Assembly: GCF_003351345.1 (NCBI RefSeq)
Contig: NZ_QQTO01000020.1
Span: forward strand, 124,001-188,000
Direction of reading: 5' to 3'
DNA from: Allobosea caraganae
GTDB lineage: Bacteria > Pseudomonadota > Alphaproteobacteria > Rhizobiales > Beijerinckiaceae
Length of the DNA: 64,000 nucleotides
Below the pieces are notes generated by a model. It searched no databases, was not told where the DNA came from, and saw nothing but the letters and a program-made list of their open reading frames with translations. Below are positions 1 to 9,381 of the stretch, in pieces. How positions within the stretch are numbered: position 1 is the first letter of the stretch; every line of letters starts with the position of its first letter. The translations under genes were made by a program, and so were the position numbers.

Positions 1-272
1 ATCGCACAGGGACCGTTTGTCGAGTCGGGTGAGGTCGCGCCGTTCCCGTCGTGCTGCGCGCGCCTTTCGCCAAAGCGTCAGCCAACGCTGCCCAAGGGGC
101 GCAAGGCCTTCGTGCAGATCAGAGCGGCGGGTGTCTGCAATGCAGGTCATGATCCCATCCTCGCAATGGCGGCCAACAATGGCCGCGCTCGTGGGATCGA
201 ATCTGGGCGAGGCGCTGCGGCTTCACAAAGCGGAAGATTGCCAACTGCCATAAGCTGTCCTTATGCTTGGCC
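1..272. other. Left-edge region without a recognised gene
   Basis: No open frame here looks like a known protein on either strand. The stretch lies directly upstream of the LysR regulator and presumably holds its promoter and perhaps the control region of a gene beyond the left edge. I see no clear -35/-10 pair, palindrome or repeat. Confidence 0.4.
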
Positions 273-1226
273 ATGGCTCCGCCCTTTCAACCGCTCAAGC
301 TGCCGCCGCTCGCTGCCGTCCGTGTCTTCGAGGCGGCCGCGCGCCATCAGAATTTTACGCGCGCAGCTGAAGAGCTCGGCATGACGCAGGCCGCGGTGAG
401 TTATCAGGTCCGTCTGCTGGAGGATCGCGTTGGGGCTGCGCTGTTCGTACGGCAGCCGCGGCAGGTGTCGCTGACGCCGCTCGGGCAGCGGCTGGCCGGG
501 CCCGTCGCGAAGGCGCTTGCCGATATCAGCACGGTGTTTCGCGAAGTCTGCGAGGAGAACCAGACGGCGCTGACGATCTCGGCCCTGCAAACGATGGCGA
601 TAACCTGGCTGTCGCCACGCCTTGGGCAGTTCCAGGAGGAGAATCCGCAATTCGAGGTGCGGGTGCGGACCTCGGAGCACCTCGTCGATTTCGCCACAGA
701 AGCCGTCGATCTGGCCTTGCGCTACGGCGCGGGCGAATGGCCCGGTGCCATCGCCGAGAAGCTGTTCGATTGTCACTATGCGCCGCTGTGCTCGCCGGAG
801 CTGCGGGAACGGTTGAATTTACGCAGACCCGAAGACCTGCTCCAGGCACCGCTGCTCAGCCCTGGCGATGCGAGCTGGAAGACCTGGTTCGCCGATGTCG
901 GCATCGACGCGCCCAAGCTGGGCGGGCCGGCGACGATGGCCTTGCAGATGCAGGCGATGAGCATTCAGGCGGCGCTGCGCGGGCATGGCGTGGCAATGGC
1001 CATACCGGAGCTGTTCGCCTACGACATCGCGGCGGGGCGGCTGGTCTTCGCCGCCGAACACGTCATCCGCGATGCGTGGGCATATTGGATCGTCTACCCG
1101 CAGGAGCGTCAGCGCGAGCGCAAGATCAAGCTGTTCCGCGACTGGGCCCTGGCGGAAGCAAGTGCCGGGAGCCTGACGCTGCCCGTGATCCCTGGAAGCC
1201 GGGGCCTGATGGCTCCCGGCTTCTGA
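273..1226 (+). CDS. LysR-family transcriptional regulator, GcvA-like
   Basis: Probable DNA-binding regulator of 317 residues. An N-terminal winged helix-turn-helix (about residues 10-70, including AAVSYQVRLLED) is followed by a LysR substrate-binding domain. The wording of the HTH (TRAAEELGMTQAAVSYQVR) and the LSP-type effector domain resemble the GcvA subgroup, which often controls metabolic or beta-lactamase genes. The ATG at 273 is preferred to an in-frame TTG two codons upstream. The gene stands alone and converges on a hydrolase gene. Its target and effector cannot be told from the sequence. Confidence 0.9.
   Translation: MAPPFQPLKLPPLAAVRVFEAAARHQNFTRAAEELGMTQAAVSYQVRLLEDRVGAALFVRQPRQVSLTPLGQRLAGPVAKALADISTVFREVCEENQTALTISALQTMAITWLSPRLGQFQEENPQFEVRVRTSEHLVDFATEAVDLALRYGAGEWPGAIAEKLFDCHYAPLCSPELRERLNLRRPEDLLQAPLLSPGDASWKTWFADVGIDAPKLGGPATMALQMQAMSIQAALRGHGVAMAIPELFAYDIAAGRLVFAAEHVIRDAWAYWIVYPQERQRERKIKLFRDWALAEASAGSLTLPVIPGSRGLMAPGF
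1195..1223. terminator. Hairpin over the stop codon of the LysR gene
   Basis: Perfect 9-bp arms GAAGCCGGG (1195-1203) and CCCGGCTTC (1215-1223) with further GCC/GGC pairing inside. The hairpin lies at the junction of two convergent genes (LysR and alpha/beta hydrolase) and could end transcription from both sides. There is no run of T, so a classic intrinsic terminator is not certain. Confidence 0.5.
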
Positions 1227-1248
1227 CCATCAGGTTCAAGGCTTGGAC

Positions 1249-1920
1249 TCAGGCCTGTTCCTGCTCGGCCTTGGAGATTTCCGGCCCGACCTTGCGGTCG
1301 AGATAGGCGCTGACCTGTTCCATGAGCTGGTCGACGCGGCCGTCGAAGAAGTGGTTGGCGCCGTCGACGACGGCATGCTCGATCTGGATGCCCTTCTGGG
1401 TCTTCACCTTCTCGATCACCGCCATCACCTCCTTGACCGGGGCGACGCGGTCCTCGGAGCCGTGCACGAACAGGCCCGACGAGGGGCAGGGCGCCAAGAA
1501 GGAGAAGTCGTAGCGGTTGGCCATCGCCGCAATCGAGAGGAAGCCCTCGATCTCGGGGCGGCGCATCAGCAACTGCATGCCGATCCAGGCGCCGAAGGAG
1601 ACGCCGGTGATCCAGCAGCTCTTGGCCTCGGGGTTGAGCGCCTGCATCCAGTCGAGCGCTGCGGCCGCGTCCGAGAGCTCGCCGGCGCCATGGTCGAAAT
1701 GGCCCTGGCTGCGGCCGACGCCGCGGAAGTTGAAGCGCAGCGCCGAGAAGCCGCGATTCACGAAGGTGTAGAACAGGTTGTAGACGATCTGGTTGTTCAT
1801 CGTCCCGCCGAACTGCGGGTGCGGATGCAGGATGATGGCGAGGGGCGCGCCCTTCTTCTTGGCGGGCTGGTAGCGGCCCTCGATCCGGCCGGCCGGTCCG
1901 TTGAAAATAACCTCGGGCAT
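1249..1920 (-). CDS. Alpha/beta hydrolase (dienelactone-hydrolase-like)
   Basis: Cytoplasmic hydrolase of 223 residues with an alpha/beta-hydrolase fold. Visible features are an oxyanion-hole type segment ILHPHPQFGGTMNN near residue 30, the nucleophile elbow GVSFGAW near residue 105, an acid-containing loop HGSEDRVAP, and the final histidine in DGANHFFDG. This short type is common in alphaproteobacteria, often beside suf genes, but its natural substrate is unknown. It is transcribed away from the suf operon, and the 254-bp gap between them may regulate both. Confidence 0.85.
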   Translation of the reverse strand: MPEVIFNGPAGRIEGRYQPAKKKGAPLAIILHPHPQFGGTMNNQIVYNLFYTFVNRGFSALRFNFRGVGRSQGHFDHGAGELSDAAAALDWMQALNPEAKSCWITGVSFGAWIGMQLLMRRPEIEGFLSIAAMANRYDFSFLAPCPSSGLFVHGSEDRVAPVKEVMAVIEKVKTQKGIQIEHAVVDGANHFFDGRVDQLMEQVSAYLDRKVGPEISKAEQEQA

Positions 1921-2002
1921 CTCTTGCTCGCCTTTTGTTGGGAGAGGCCGCCCGCAACCCGTCCAATCGGCGGCATGATGCCGCTAAAAAGCCGTGTCGC
2001 CC

Positions 2003-2032
2003 TTGACGGACCCGCCGCTCGCGCCCTACATC
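2003..2032 (+). promoter_or_regulatory. Candidate promoter of the suf operon
   Basis: TTGACG at 2003-2008 and TACATC at 2027-2032, separated by 18 bases, form a plausible sigma-70 type pair. It sits just upstream of the Irr-box-like palindrome and about 145-185 bases before the possible starts of the first cysteine desulfurase gene. Assignment is by eye only. Confidence 0.4.
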
Positions 2033-2038
2033 AAGGGC

Positions 2039-2053
2039 TTAGAATGGTTCTAA
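2039..2053. promoter_or_regulatory. Irr-box-like palindrome upstream of the suf operon
   Basis: The perfect inverted repeat TTAGAA-TGG-TTCTAA matches the A/T-rich inverted repeat (ICE or Irr box) bound by the haem-responsive regulator Irr in Rhizobiales, where suf operons are known Irr or RirA targets. It follows the candidate -10 element directly, a position suited to repression. No iscR/Rrf2 gene is present in front of this operon, so an external iron regulator is plausible. Binding itself is inferred. Confidence 0.65.
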
Positions 2054-2174
2054 CACCCGTGAACAAGTCAGGAACAAACGGAAGTTCTGCCGGTTTCGGC
2101 GCTTCCCCGCTCCTGACACGGCGCGTTGGAGCGGCGGCTATAGCACGGCGCATGGGTGCGATTTCAAGCATTTC

Positions 2175-3419
2175 GTGGCCGCAAGAGCCGGCAGCAGGAT
2201 CGGAGCTTCGCGTACAGTGACCGGGTCGTCCCGCGCCTATCTCGATCACAACGCCACGACGCCGGTGCGTCCGGAGGTCGTCGAGGCGATGGTGGCTGCG
2301 CTTGGGCTGGCCGGAAACCCGTCCTCGGTGCATGGCGAGGGCAGGATCGCGCGGGCGGCGGTCGAGCGGGCGCGCGAGCAGGTCGCGGCCCTGTGCGGGG
2401 CCAAGGCGGCCAACGTCGTCTTCACCAGCGGCGGCACCGAGGCCAATGCGACGGTGCTCTCGCCCGGGCTGATGGAATGCAGCGGCGGGCGCGATTGCGT
2501 GCGCACCCCCGCTTCTCTGCTGCTCTACGGCGCGACTGAGCATGCCTGCGTGCGCGAGGGCCATCGCTTCGGCGCGGCGGCTGAGGCGATCCCGGTCGAC
2601 GGCGCCGGCAGGGCCGATCTCGGCTGGCTGGCTGAGCGGCTGGAGCGTTTCGCTGCCGAGAACCCCGGAGCGCGGGCTTTGGTCTCGCTGCACCTCGCCA
2701 ATAACGAGACCGGCGTGATCCAGCCGATCGCTGAAGCCGCCGAGATCGTGCACCGCCATGGTGCCCTCCTGCATAGCGACGCGGTTCAGGCCGCCGGCAA
2801 GATCGCGATCGATATCAATATCTTGGGCGCGGATGTTCTGACGCTGTCGGCGCATAAGCTCGGTGGGCCGAAGGGCGTCGGCGCCATCGTCTTCCGCGGC
2901 GGGGCCTACGAGCTTGCAGACAAGCCGATGCGCGGCGGCGGCCAGGAGCGCGGCTGGCGCGCCGGCACCGAGAACGTGCCGGGCATCGTCGCCTTCGGGC
3001 TGGCGGCCGAGATCGCCGGCGACGCGCTGGTCGGCGAGGCCAAGCGGCTTGCCGGGCTGCGCGACAAGCTGGAGGCCGGAATCCTCGAGCTGGCGCCGGA
3101 TACGGCGATCTTCGGGCGCGGCGCCGAGCGCCTGCCGAATACGAGCGGATTCGCGACGCCGGGCATCAAGGCCGAGACGGCCCTGATCATGCTCGATCTC
3201 GCCGGCGTGGCGCTGTCCTCCGGCTCGGCCTGCTCGTCGGGCAAGGTCAGGCGCTCGCATGTGCTCGATGCCATGAATATCGACCCTGCCATGAGCGCAG
3301 GGGCCTTGCGGGCGAGCCTGGGATGGACCACCTGCGAGGCGGATATCGCAAAGTTTCTCGCGGCCTATGCGAAAGCGCTGGCCGCACGGCGGAACGGGAC
3401 AATTCAGGCTGCCGCCTGA
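2175..3419 (+). CDS. Cysteine desulfurase, IscS/NifS type, first gene of the suf operon
   Basis: PLP enzyme that takes sulfur from cysteine for Fe-S cluster assembly. Up to 414 residues. The N-terminal core starts with YLDHNATTPVRPE. The PLP lysine is in LSAHKLGGPKG, and the catalytic cysteine is in the flexible loop SSGSACSSGKV, with residues SGSACSSG typical of the NifS/IscS class rather than SufS. The start is uncertain: GTG at 2175 is the longest, but GTG at 2217 is closer to the conserved core. It lies 55 bases upstream of sufB in the same direction, as in many alphaproteobacterial suf operons that carry two desulfurases. Confidence 0.92.
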   Translation: MAARAGSRIGASRTVTGSSRAYLDHNATTPVRPEVVEAMVAALGLAGNPSSVHGEGRIARAAVERAREQVAALCGAKAANVVFTSGGTEANATVLSPGLMECSGGRDCVRTPASLLLYGATEHACVREGHRFGAAAEAIPVDGAGRADLGWLAERLERFAAENPGARALVSLHLANNETGVIQPIAEAAEIVHRHGALLHSDAVQAAGKIAIDINILGADVLTLSAHKLGGPKGVGAIVFRGGAYELADKPMRGGGQERGWRAGTENVPGIVAFGLAAEIAGDALVGEAKRLAGLRDKLEAGILELAPDTAIFGRGAERLPNTSGFATPGIKAETALIMLDLAGVALSSGSACSSGKVRRSHVLDAMNIDPAMSAGALRASLGWTTCEADIAKFLAAYAKALAARRNGTIQAAA

Positions 3420-3474
3420 GCGTTCCGAAGAAGACCAAACCGGCGGGCCTTGAACCCGCGACTGGAGAGTGAAC

Positions 3475-4943
<1,469 letters not shown>

Positions 4944-4947
<4 letters not shown>

Positions 4948-5231
4948 CTGAGCTCGGCGACCTTGAGCAAAGTCTCGGGAAGGCCAACAAAAGAGCTCTG
5001 GTTTGCTTTTTGGTGTTCATGGCCGCCGCTGCGTTCTTTTTATTCTGCATGACTAGATCTTGGAATGGTGTCGCCGTTGTAAGCGGAGTCGTTGCCGCCG
5101 TCAGCTTCATCGCAATATTCGTCGCACGGCAGCTATATCGTGAGGCTTTCGATGAATTTTGGGGCGCGGCTGGATTAAATCAGGCCCAGATCGACCAAAA
5201 ATGGCAAGAACTCTATCCATCAGGTGACTGA
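4944..5231 (+). CDS. Small two-helix membrane protein inserted between sufB and sufC
   Basis: Unrecognised protein of 95 residues with two hydrophobic helices (about 18-37 and 42-61) followed by a polar C-terminal tail ([20 protein letters not shown]). The GTG start overlaps the sufB stop codon as GTGA and follows the purine-rich AGGGGAG, so translation is probably coupled to sufB. Base composition is near 50% GC by eye and the codons differ from those of the suf genes (AGA, TTA, ATA, CAA and TTT are used), unlike its G/C-ending neighbours. A 9-bp direct repeat marks both ends. I do not recognise a family, and no function is proposed. Confidence 0.75.
5223..5231 (+). repeat. Direct repeat GGTGACTGA, right copy
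   Basis: Second copy of the 9-bp repeat. It ends with the stop codon of the inserted gene and lies one base before the sufC ATG at 5233. Removing one copy plus the insert would give a sufB stop followed five bases later by the sufC start, a normal suf junction. Confidence 0.6.
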
Positions 5232-5232
5232 A

Positions 5233-5985
5233 ATGCTCGAAATCAAAAACCTAGTCGTCAAGATCGCCGACGAGGACAAGCAGATCCTCAACGGCCTCAA
5301 CCTCACCGTGAACGCAGGCGAGGTCGCCGCGATCATGGGGCCGAACGGCTCCGGCAAGTCGACGCTGAGCTACGTCATCGCCGGCAAGGAGGACTATGAG
5401 GTTCTCGACGGCGAGATCCTGCTCAACGGCGAGAACGTGCTGGAGATGGAGGCGGATGCCCGCGCCGCCGCTGGCATCTTCCTCGCCTTCCAGTACCCGC
5501 TGGAGATCCCCGGCGTCGCCACCATGACCTTCCTCAAGGCGGCGATGAACGCGCAGAGGCGCGCGCGCGGCGAGGCCGAGTTGCTGACGCCCGACTTCAT
5601 CAAGCAGGTCAACGCGGCGGCCGACAAGCTCAGCATCAACCGCGACATGCTGCGCCGGCCGCTCAATGTCGGCTTCTCCGGCGGCGAGAAGAAGCGCATG
5701 GAGATCCTGCAGATGGCGCTGCTGGCGCCGTCCATGTGCATCCTCGACGAGACCGATTCCGGCCTCGACATCGACGCGCTGCGCATCGTCGCCGATGGCG
5801 TAAACGCGCTCAGAGACAAGAACCGCGGCTTCCTGGTGATCACGCACTACCAGCGCCTGCTCGACCACATCATTCCCGACACCGTGCACGTCATGGCCAA
5901 GGGCCGGATCGTCAAGAGTGGCGGCAAGGAACTGGCACTCGAGCTGGAAAAGAGCGGCTACGCCGCCTATGCGGAGGCCGCCTGA
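5233..5985 (+). CDS. sufC: Suf ATPase subunit SufC
   Basis: 250-residue ABC-type ATPase of the SufBCD complex that drives scaffold rearrangement during Fe-S assembly. Walker A is GPNGSGKST, the signature is SGGEKKR, and Walker B is [11 protein letters not shown], with the family's D-rich [12 protein letters not shown] 5233 ([11 protein letters not shown]) is preferred. An in-frame GTG at 5224 would add three residues and overlap the upstream gene. The stop overlaps the sufD start as TGATG. Confidence 0.96.
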   Translation: MLEIKNLVVKIADEDKQILNGLNLTVNAGEVAAIMGPNGSGKSTLSYVIAGKEDYEVLDGEILLNGENVLEMEADARAAAGIFLAFQYPLEIPGVATMTFLKAAMNAQRRARGEAELLTPDFIKQVNAAADKLSINRDMLRRPLNVGFSGGEKKRMEILQMALLAPSMCILDETDSGLDIDALRIVADGVNALRDKNRGFLVITHYQRLLDHIIPDTVHVMAKGRIVKSGGKELALELEKSGYAAYAEAA

Positions 5986-7334
5986 TGGCCATCGTCACCC
6001 CGCTCAAGACGGCGGCGGAGCAGGTGCTCGCCCAGCAGTTCGCCAACGTCAAGGCTGAGCTGCCCGGCGGCGGCGCCGTCCGCAAGCTGCGCGAGGACGC
6101 CTTTGCCGGCTTCGAGGCCAAGGGCCTGCCGCATCGCCGGCTCGAATCCTGGCGCTATACCGACCTGCGCATGATCCTGCGCGAGGCCAAGCCGCTGGCC
6201 GGCTCGGCTGCGGTCACGCCGGCCGTGCGCGAGCGTCTGGCCGCACTCAAGCTCGACGGCACCAGGCTCGTGCTGGTCGACGGCGCTTTCGCTGCCGAAC
6301 TCTCGACGCTTGAGGCGCTGCCGGAGGGCGTCAGCGTCAATGGGCTCGCTGATGCGCTGGTCTCGCAGCGCGACGACCTGACGCGCATCCTGTCGGGCCC
6401 GAGCGTCTCCGCCGATGATTCCGGCCTGATGCTGAATACCGCGCTGATGCGCGACGGCGTCATGGTCGAGATCGCCGAGGGCACCGAGCTCGATGCGCCG
6501 ATCGCGATCGTCTCGCTGACCTCGGGCAGCGAGGAGCGCGCCATCTTCAGCCGCTCCGTCGTTCTCGCCGGCAAGGGCGTCAAGGCGACCATCGTCGACA
6601 TCAACGAGAGCGTCGGCCCGGCTGCTGCGCAGATCAACAACGCGATCGTCTTTGAGACCGGCGACGAGAGCGAGGTCCAGCACGTCCGGATCGTGACCCG
6701 CCAGCAGCCCGAGAGCGTGCAGGTGCTGAGCCTGCTCGCCACCGTCGGGGCGCAGGCGAAGTTCGATTCGTTCGCGCTGGTCTGCAAGGCCGGCACGGTG
6801 CGCCAGCAGAATTTCGTGCGCTATGCCGGCGAGCATACCGAGATCGGGCTGCGCGGCGTCAACCTGCTCGGCGGCACGGAGCATTGCGACGTGACGCTGG
6901 TGATGGACCACGAGGTGCCGCACGGCACCAGCCGCGAGCTCTACAAGACCATCGTCGGCGGCGAGGGCACCGGCGTGTTCCAGGGCAAGGTCATCGTGCG
7001 CCCGCAGGCGCAGAAGGTCGATGGCAGCATGAAGAGCAACGCGCTGCTGCTGAACGACGGCGCCACCATGTTCAATAAGCCCGAGCTTGAGATCTTCGCC
7101 GACGACGTCGTCTGCGGCCATGGCGCGACCGTCGCGCAGATCGATGGCGAGCAGCTCTTCTACCTGATGGCGCGCGGTCTGCCGCGGCCGCAGGCCGAGG
7201 CGCTGGTGCTGCAGGCCTTTGCCGGCGAGGCGGTCGAGTTCGTCGCCGAGGAGAGCCTGCGCGAGCTGATCATGTCCGAGATCGAGGCCTGGCTCGGCGA
7301 GCGCCGGGATTCAGCCGTGGTGAGTGCGATCTGA
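5985..7334 (+). CDS. sufD: Fe-S assembly scaffold subunit SufD
   Basis: 449-residue partner of SufB in the SufBC2D scaffold. The start ATG at 5985 overlaps the sufC TGA, so the two are translationally coupled. The N-terminal helical part contains the typical LESWRYTDLR. The C-terminal beta-helix region contains GVFQGKVIVRPQAQKVDG and NKPELEIFADDVVCGHGATVAQID, the hallmark SufD/SufB block, here with a single cysteine. Length is normal for the family. Its stop overlaps the start of a tautomerase gene by one base. Confidence 0.96.
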   Translation: MAIVTPLKTAAEQVLAQQFANVKAELPGGGAVRKLREDAFAGFEAKGLPHRRLESWRYTDLRMILREAKPLAGSAAVTPAVRERLAALKLDGTRLVLVDGAFAAELSTLEALPEGVSVNGLADALVSQRDDLTRILSGPSVSADDSGLMLNTALMRDGVMVEIAEGTELDAPIAIVSLTSGSEERAIFSRSVVLAGKGVKATIVDINESVGPAAAQINNAIVFETGDESEVQHVRIVTRQQPESVQVLSLLATVGAQAKFDSFALVCKAGTVRQQNFVRYAGEHTEIGLRGVNLLGGTEHCDVTLVMDHEVPHGTSRELYKTIVGGEGTGVFQGKVIVRPQAQKVDGSMKSNALLLNDGATMFNKPELEIFADDVVCGHGATVAQIDGEQLFYLMARGLPRPQAEALVLQAFAGEAVEFVAEESLRELIMSEIEAWLGERRDSAVVSAI

Positions 7335-7540
7335 TGCCCTACGTCAATCTCCAGATCACCAAGGGCGCGACGCGCGAGCAAAAGGCTGAGATCGTCAAGC
7401 AGTTCACGCAGACCCTGGTCAGCGTGCTCGGCAAGAACCCGGCCAACACCCATATCGTGATCCAGGAGATCGAGCGCGAGGACTGGGGCCATGCCGGCGT
7501 GCTCGTCGCCGACAGGCCGGCCACACCGGGAAAGGCGTGA
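7334..7540 (+). CDS. 4-oxalocrotonate tautomerase family protein in the suf operon
   Basis: 68-residue protein of the tautomerase superfamily. After loss of Met the N terminus is Pro-Tyr-Val-Asn-Leu, giving the catalytic Pro1, and the remainder (TREQKAEIVKQFTQTLV, then HIVIQEIEREDWGHAGV) follows the 4-OT beta-alpha-beta pattern. Members isomerise keto-enol compounds as hexamers, and the substrate here is unknown. The ATG overlaps the sufD TGA and the gene ends four bases before sufS, so it is made as part of the Suf message. A tautomerase is not a recognised Suf component. Confidence 0.88.
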   Translation: MPYVNLQITKGATREQKAEIVKQFTQTLVSVLGKNPANTHIVIQEIEREDWGHAGVLVADRPATPGKA

Positions 7541-7544
7541 CGTC

Positions 7545-8783
7545 ATGAATGCGCCCGTGAAGCCCTACGACGTCGAGGCGATCAGGCGGGATTTCCCGAT
7601 CCTGAGCCGCGAGGTCTACGGCAAGAAGCTGGTCTATCTCGACAATGCCGCCTCGGCGCAGAAGCCGGAGGTCGTGATCGAGGCGATGTCCAGCCTGATG
7701 CGCGAGAACTACTCGAACGTGCATCGCGGCCTGCACTACCTCGCCAATGCCTCGACCGAGGCCTATGAGGCGGCGCGCGAGAGCGCCCGGCGCTTCCTCA
7801 ACGCGGCGCATCTCGAGGAGATCATCTTCACGCGCTCCTCGACCGGCGGCCTGAACGCCGTCGCCTCGTCGCTCGGGCGCCATCTCCAGATCCAGGAAGG
7901 CGACGAGATCATCATCTCGGTGCTGGAGCACCATTCCAACATCGTGCCCTGGCATTTCTGGCGCGAGCGCTATGGCGCGGTGCTGAAATTCGCGCCGATC
8001 GACGAGGACGGCAACTTCCTCATCGAGGAGTTCGAGAAGCTGATCTCGCCGCGTACCAAGATCGTGGCTCTGACCCAGATGTCGAACGCGATCGGCACGA
8101 TCGTCCCGATCGCCGAGGTCGCGGCGATCTGCCAGGCCTATCGCATCCCGCTGGTGGTCGATGGCAGCCAGAGCGCGGTGCACCTCCCGGTCGATGTGCA
8201 GGCGCTTGGCTGCGACTTCTACTGCTTCACCGGGCACAAGACCTATGGGCCGACCGGCTCGGGCGTGCTCTGGGGCAAGCGCGAATGGCTGGAGAAGCTG
8301 CCACCCTACGAGGGCGGCGGCGAGATGATCATCACCGTCAGCGAAGACAGCGTCACCTATAACGACCCGCCGCACCGGTTCGAGGCCGGCACGCCGGCGA
8401 TCGTCGAGGCGGTGGGGCTCGGCGTCGCGCTCGACTACATGATGGCGCTCGGCCGCGAGAACATCGCGGCGCATGAGGCCAAGCTCGGCGACTACGCCCG
8501 CCAGCGCCTCGGCGAGATGAACTCGATCAAGATTTTTGGCAAGGCGCGGGAGAAGGGCGCAATCGTCTCCTTCGAGATGAAGGGCGCCCACGCCCATGAC
8601 GTCGCGACGGTGATCGACCGCGCCGGTGTCGCGGTTCGGGCCGGTACCCATTGCGCGATGCCGCTCCTGGCACGATATGGGGTGACGTCGACCTGCCGCG
8701 CCTCCTTCGGGCTCTACAACACGATGGAAGAAGTCGATAAGCTGGTCGAAGCCTTGCAGAAGGCCGAGAACCTGTTCGTCTGA
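7545..8783 (+). CDS. sufS: Cysteine desulfurase SufS
   Basis: 412-residue group II cysteine desulfurase and second desulfurase of the operon, which supplies persulfide sulfur to the Suf scaffold. PLP lysine is in FTGHKTYGPTG. The catalytic cysteine is in the short rigid loop RAGTHCAMPLL, typical of SufS. The substrate-side block LEHHSNIVPWHFWRER is also present. The start chosen is ATG 7545, four bases after the tautomerase stop. The sequence upstream in the same frame belongs to the tautomerase gene. Confidence 0.96.
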   Translation: MNAPVKPYDVEAIRRDFPILSREVYGKKLVYLDNAASAQKPEVVIEAMSSLMRENYSNVHRGLHYLANASTEAYEAARESARRFLNAAHLEEIIFTRSSTGGLNAVASSLGRHLQIQEGDEIIISVLEHHSNIVPWHFWRERYGAVLKFAPIDEDGNFLIEEFEKLISPRTKIVALTQMSNAIGTIVPIAEVAAICQAYRIPLVVDGSQSAVHLPVDVQALGCDFYCFTGHKTYGPTGSGVLWGKREWLEKLPPYEGGGEMIITVSEDSVTYNDPPHRFEAGTPAIVEAVGLGVALDYMMALGRENIAAHEAKLGDYARQRLGEMNSIKIFGKAREKGAIVSFEMKGAHAHDVATVIDRAGVAVRAGTHCAMPLLARYGVTSTCRASFGLYNTMEEVDKLVEALQKAENLFV

Positions 8784-8784
8784 A

Positions 8785-8828
8785 GCATTTTCGAGCGAAG
8801 TGGCCTCCGGTTCGCGTGAAGAAAATGC
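8785..8828. repeat. Intergenic palindromic repeat, family R1, copy 1
   Basis: A 44-base imperfect hairpin with outer arms GCATTTTC and GAAAATGC and inner arms GCGAA/TTCGC (AGCGAA/TTCGCG on this strand). Two further copies of the same length lie at 38849-38892 and 52607-52650. This one is in the opposite orientation and sits immediately after the sufS stop, inside the suf operon. Confidence 0.8.
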
Positions 8829-8886
8829 GTCTAAGCAAAGGGATGGAGCCGCTTTCGGTGAAAGCGGCTCAGACGGGATAGATGAC

Positions 8887-9270
8887 ATGACCGATAGCGC
8901 AACCGACGAGCTGAAGCCGAACGCGCCCGCGATGGGCGCGAGCGCCGGCCTGCCGCCGGAGGAGATCGACCGGCTCACCGACGACATCGTCGCCGCGCTG
9001 AAGACGATCTACGACCCGGAGATTCCAGCCGATATCTACGAGCTCGGCCTGATCTACCGCGTCGACATCGCCGATGACCGCCAGGTCGCGATCGACATGA
9101 CGCTGACCGCGCCAGGCTGCCCGGTCGCCGGCGAGATGCCGGGCTGGGTCGAGAACGCCGTCAGTGCCGTGCCCGGCGTCGCTTCGGTGACGGTCAACAT
9201 GACCTTCGACCCGCCCTGGGATCAGTCGCGCATGTCGGACGAGGCGAGGGTCGCGCTCGACATGTGGTGA
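8887..9270 (+). CDS. sufT: SufT-type Fe-S assembly protein (MIP18/DUF59 family)
   Basis: 127-residue protein with a MIP18/DUF59 domain (YDPEIPADIYELGLIYRV and TLTAPGCPVAGEMPGWV). SufT-like proteins assist maturation or delivery of Fe-S clusters. The last member of many alphaproteobacterial suf operons before sufA is of this type. ATG 8887 is chosen. An upstream in-frame start at 8800 would translate through the R1 repeat and is unlikely. About 103 bases separate it from sufS, unlike the tight spacing upstream. Confidence 0.9.
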   Translation: MTDSATDELKPNAPAMGASAGLPPEEIDRLTDDIVAALKTIYDPEIPADIYELGLIYRVDIADDRQVAIDMTLTAPGCPVAGEMPGWVENAVSAVPGVASVTVNMTFDPPWDQSRMSDEARVALDMW

Positions 9271-9381
9271 GCGCGCGGCGCGGCACTTCATCGGCCGCGT
9301 GATCGATCGCATTCACGTCGTTCATTTTTCTGCTGCGCCGATTGATGGCAGGCTCTGCGGCACCTGATCATGGAGCCCGCC

